From NCBI GenBank assembly GCA_038527485.1, contig JBCBFT010000023.1, positions 8,153 through 72,152 on the forward strand: a DNA stretch of 64,000 nt, in the 5' to 3' direction. This stretch comes from JALEFZ01 sp038527485 (GTDB lineage: Bacteria; Bacteroidota; Bacteroidia; J057). Shown here in pieces: positions 61,801-64,000 of this stretch. A program made the translations under genes and the position numbers. A model generated the notes under the pieces. The model was not told the origin of the DNA. It saw only the letters and a list, made by a program, of their open reading frames with translations, and did not search any database. Every line of letters begins with the position of its first letter. Position 1 is the stretch's first letter.

Positions 61801-63809
61801 CGCTTGACCAGCTCAAGGATCAGTTCCTTGCCAATACTTCCCACGAACTGCGTACACCCTTGAATGGTATTATCGGGCTATCTGAAGGTGTATATGATCG
61901 TACCGATCGGAAAACTGACAAAGAAGATCTTGAACTCATCATCTCATCAGGTAAGCGTCTGCATCATCTAGTAGATGATTTACTAGATTTCTCTAAACTT
62001 AGGAGTGGAGAATTTGAATTAGAGTGCCACCCAGTAGATTTAAGCAGTGTCATTGAGCTGATCTTCCGAATGAGTGGGCCAGCAGCAAATAAAAAAGGGC
62101 TTTCCTTAGTCAATGCAGTGCCTTTTTCTCTACCCGCAGTAGATGCAGATCCATTCCGTCTCCAACAGATCCTCTTTAATCTGATCGGCAATGCGATCAA
62201 ATTCACGGAGAAAGGAGAAGTTCGGATATTTGCTGAGGCTGTAGGCTCACAGGTCAAAATCAGTGTCTCTGACACAGGTATTGGCATCCCTCAAGAAAAG
62301 CTAAACGCCATTTTTGATGCCTTCCAGCAAGCTGATGGCTCTACTGCCCGTAAATTTGGAGGTACGGGGTTAGGGCTCACGATCACCAAACAATTGGTAT
62401 CCTTACACGGGGGAGAAATCGGTGTAAATAGTGAGATTGGAGAAGGGAGTACCTTTTGGTTCACGTTGGGCGCTTCTGATGAAGAAGGAAGCATCGTACA
62501 GATCTCAGATGATGAGTTGTCCGTATTGAATCCCTCCGCCTTGAACGGAACAGCTTCGGCGGCATCCACGCCGCTAGAGTTTGAACCTGTCGAAGAATTT
62601 TCGGACTCGGGCAAGTTGCGCATCTTGATCGTAGACGACGAACAGGTAAACCAAAGGGTCATGAAAAGCCATCTGGAAAATGACCGTTTTGATTTGGTCT
62701 TTGCAGACGATGGAGATATGGCACTAGACATCATGCGCAACTCTCCCAAGTTTGACTTGGTCCTACTCGATGTCATGATGCCCAATATGTCGGGCTACGA
62801 AGTCTGTAAGAAAATCCGTGAAGAATACCTGCCCTCCGAACTTCCTGTCATCATGGTTACAGCAAAGAATCAGGTCAATGACTTGGTACAGGGACTCACT
62901 CGCGGCGCCAATGATTACTTGGCTAAGCCATTCTCAAAGCAAGAGTTCTTGGCAAGAGTCAAGACACAGATAGATCTCAATCAAATTTTTAGCATCGCCG
63001 ATCGCTTCATTCCCAATGAGTTCATACGCACCTTGGGGCACGAGCGACTGACAGAGGTACAACTGGGAGATCTAGTGGAGCGAGAAGTCAGCGTTTTGTT
63101 CACAGACATCCGCAGCTATACGACGCTATCTGAAGGAATGACGCCTGCAGATACATTCAAGTTCATCAATGGATATACGCATCGGATGGGACCGATTATC
63201 CAAGATAATCGCGGATTTGTGAACCAATACCTAGGAGATGGCATTATGGCGATCTTTCAGTATAGCCCAGACGATGCACTGAATGCAATGATTGGGATGC
63301 AGGTGAAGCTCCGAGAGTATAATGTCGAGAGGAAGCAGAAGGATCGCCCAGAGATTGCCGTAGGAATGGGACTACATACAGGACCTCTTATCATGGGGAT
63401 CATCGGGGATAGCAGACGGACAGACGCAGCGACGATCTCAGATACAGTCAATACCTCTGCTCGGATGGAAGGGTTAACCAAATCATTTGGCGTACGCATC
63501 CTGATTAGTGGTAGTAGCTACCGCGGGCTAGAAGAACCAGATCAATTCCACTTCAGATACATCGGAAAAGTGAAAGTCAAAGGGAAAAATGAGTCTATAG
63601 AGGTCTTCGAATGTATAGATGGAGATCCCCAAGAAGAGTTTGACGTGAAGTGGGAATTGAAGGAAACCTTTGATGAGGCCGTAGCCCTTTACTACAAAAA
63701 CCATTATGAGGAAAGTATCGCTTTGACAGAGCAGATTCTCCTACAGAATCCACGTGACAAAGTAGCTCAATACTTTCACAGGAAGTCGATGGAGTACTTG
63801 AAGAAGTAA
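58863..63809 (+). CDS. Hybrid sensor histidine kinase with beta-propeller sensor, receiver and C-terminal nucleotide cyclase
   Basis: The 1648-residue protein has an N-terminal signal/anchor, a periplasmic two-component-type propeller (repeats with W-x-G-T-like blades, e.g. IWFGTLQSG, LWVGNNGSG, LWIGSDDG, IWVGTFDQG) and a Y_Y_Y domain (about 848-918). A transmembrane helix follows (about 926-953), then the kinase with His994 in SHELRTPL and the HATPase motifs VSDTGIGIP and GTGLGLTI. A receiver domain carries Asp1303, and a class III cyclase domain has metal-binding Asp1415 (FTDIRSY) and Asp1459 (LGDGIM), with Asn1530 and Arg1534 in NTSARMEG. A short TPR-like tail ends the protein. No DNA-binding domain is present, so output is probably cyclic nucleotide. 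Whether it makes cAMP or cGMP is not settled from sequence. Confidence 0.92.
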   Translation: MDRGSFFTSIYRGRRFPSLNSPKYFIAWRWLNCLVFLLPFWAYTQSQRISFEYLNTKDGLPSDGAFEIIQDPQGYIWMCTLNGLVKYDGYEYKIYRSTPDDTLGVSPVGRSFISSLIASDGSIWFGTLQSGFCRYNPQTETFQNHPNPTNVKGSIAKTRHDMLMEDQKGRIWMYEVNVPQQSAQLMYFSPREGQTEKFLSHKLDDKIEFDGYMVESSSGQLLVHHPTQGIYEWIEKESDFQLILPSDLADSTSTLKGQIKQIVLDQEENLWVFTSEGLQVLNLSNKEWNETIPESLPVKNPANIYQDLRGHIWVSGEGTNLAWYHVKQKTWHTVGLDSEEKLGKNFNQFFLNPITENAEGIWFIHDVAEVSVFNRKFFFYDLQSQELVYYGEKFNQAENKPNEFPFAFLIDRSGLLWVGNNGSGINRQTPLMDRISSWNASKSTALGLPLDSLTYVGEDLKGNTWVTGKGGVAKFRPESFDFALFNAASDQTRFNGFVESSEGILWIGSDDGLYELDPIKGTLKRSMDLQSVKGVAIEPLFWDEKGHLWVQYMRKVLGGEYAQSLAIIDPVSSRELRHFVYQQGDTTGLVSNLIMDVMQDKKGRVWVSGFGGLCRYEPDKQQFTQFHHKTEDKNSLSSNFVSFAYQDSKYQIWVGTFDQGMNLYREETNDFAVWNQDEGFLSIITAHESKEGTLWVGTDRGEGLFEMDSEKGPYAFYNQSHGLASEFVQTITEDQLGYLWMPSARGISRFNPYEKHFVTFDADDGFGSYDFENIPTYAQPFCGQNGDVWLNTHTQLFRVQPRKLLQAHSIPPQIVIRSLKIGNEIYGAADGELLKNHVSQTAKLSLAYEQNDLTFEFVGLHYARTEENQYSYKLEGIDDDWSDPSKDRKARYAGLPPGNYTFRVKASNAEGIWSEGNTSIQISIAKAWWQTTAAFIVYFILLAIGVWFFIRWYTRKQEEKIKRQEEELELERQLTEQLRALDQLKDQFLANTSHELRTPLNGIIGLSEGVYDRTDRKTDKEDLELIISSGKRLHHLVDDLLDFSKLRSGEFELECHPVDLSSVIELIFRMSGPAANKKGLSLVNAVPFSLPAVDADPFRLQQILFNLIGNAIKFTEKGEVRIFAEAVGSQVKISVSDTGIGIPQEKLNAIFDAFQQADGSTARKFGGTGLGLTITKQLVSLHGGEIGVNSEIGEGSTFWFTLGASDEEGSIVQISDDELSVLNPSALNGTASAASTPLEFEPVEEFSDSGKLRILIVDDEQVNQRVMKSHLENDRFDLVFADDGDMALDIMRNSPKFDLVLLDVMMPNMSGYEVCKKIREEYLPSELPVIMVTAKNQVNDLVQGLTRGANDYLAKPFSKQEFLARVKTQIDLNQIFSIADRFIPNEFIRTLGHERLTEVQLGDLVEREVSVLFTDIRSYTTLSEGMTPADTFKFINGYTHRMGPIIQDNRGFVNQYLGDGIMAIFQYSPDDALNAMIGMQVKLREYNVERKQKDRPEIAVGMGLHTGPLIMGIIGDSRRTDAATISDTVNTSARMEGLTKSFGVRILISGSSYRGLEEPDQFHFRYIGKVKVKGKNESIEVFECIDGDPQEEFDVKWELKETFDEAVALYYKNHYEESIALTEQILLQNPRDKVAQYFHRKSMEYLKK

Positions 63810-63815
63810 ATATAA

Positions 63816-63865
63816 GTAAGAGGTCAGATGTTAAGATGTGAGACAAGAGACTTAAAGTATTGCTG
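63816..63865. repeat. Short dispersed intergenic motifs
   Basis: GTAAGAGGTCAGATG at 63816-63830 starts a 26-base stretch that matches 11461-11486 with three differences. The adjoining GAGACAAGAGACTTAAAGT matches 35776-35794 with one difference. All three sites are intergenic. They probably belong to a degenerate repeat family rather than to any gene. The remaining sequence to 64000 shows no supported feature. Confidence 0.5.
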
Positions 63866-64000
63866 TTGAAAATCTTGCATTCTACTTATACCTCGTTTTC
63901 TTCTGTCCAAATACTTAAGTAGGTGGACATAAAAAATGGGGTTATAATAGAGTAGGCGTAGCCTCGAATGGGAAGCGCAAGTATGGTCGTCAGGATGACC

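Noticed and set aside
38087..63929. 14-base inverted match TGTCCACCTACTTA (38087-38100 and 63916-63929) as insertion-sequence ends
   Set aside because: A 14-base match is expected several times by chance in 64 kb, and no transposase or target duplication is visible.

Overview
The window reads as chromosomal DNA of a member of the Bacteroidota. Several secreted proteins end in type IX secretion (T9SS) type A sorting domains, there is a PorV/PorQ-family protein, two large TonB-dependent receptors begin with carboxypeptidase-regulatory-like domains, and ribosome binding sites are weak. The genus cannot be named from sequence alone; a Saprospiria- or Cytophagia-like lineage is a guess. Almost all of the window is coding. 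No rRNA, tRNA, CRISPR array or intact transposase was seen.

Layout. 1-4.0 kb (minus strand): the start of a secreted protein cut by the window edge, a T9SS cargo gene whose signal peptide lies in a different frame from the mature protein, and a plant-type GH13 alpha-amylase. 4.2-6.1 kb: a membrane AraC-type regulator with two extracytoplasmic starch-binding-like modules, probably the sensor for the amylase. 6.2-11.5 kb (minus): a tight run with a nucleotide-sugar dehydrogenase, a GAF-PP2C phosphatase, an OppC-like permease, a small protein and a family 2 glycosyltransferase. 11.6-15.8 kb: a YbhN-like membrane protein, ruvC, a HIT protein, greA and a PorV/PorQ-like protein. 15.8-23.6 kb: a 1331-residue secreted protein and a 1240-residue TonB receptor. 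23.8-43.1 kb: mixed housekeeping and accessory genes (M48 and S41 proteases, murB, an orphan fatty acyl-AMP ligase fused to an acyl carrier domain, a DCC protein, an aspartate-alanine exchanger-type transporter, a sterol-desaturase-type hydroxylase, a lipoprotein, a secreted alpha/beta hydrolase and a second TonB receptor).

The most interesting block is 43.5-57.2 kb, all on the plus strand. It encodes a cyclic-nucleotide-binding protein, a TolC-type outer-membrane channel, an HlyD-type adaptor, a C39-peptidase ABC exporter, a second ABC permease-ATPase with an N-terminal extension, an HEVTH metalloprotease, a radical SAM/SPASM maturase, a helical protein of unknown function, and two peptides with nitrile-hydratase-like leader peptides (NHLP) ending in double-glycine sites. 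This is a complete NHLP-type RiPP synthesis and export system. It is followed by a secreted S41 protease and a 1648-residue hybrid sensor kinase whose C-terminus is a class III nucleotide cyclase. Proposed flow: the SPASM enzyme modifies the core peptides, the C39 domain cuts after GG, and the ABC-HlyD-TolC conduit exports the product. The maturase itself carries an N-terminal extension matching the precursors' cleavage motif. Cyclic-nucleotide-binding and cyclase domains at opposite ends of the block hint at second-messenger control.

Intergenic DNA holds several repeats: a GC-rich imperfect array upstream of ruvC, a CATTTTT heptamer array behind it, two copies of a dispersed element near 25.4 and 38.0 kb, nested inverted repeats near 38.2 kb, and shorter scattered motifs.
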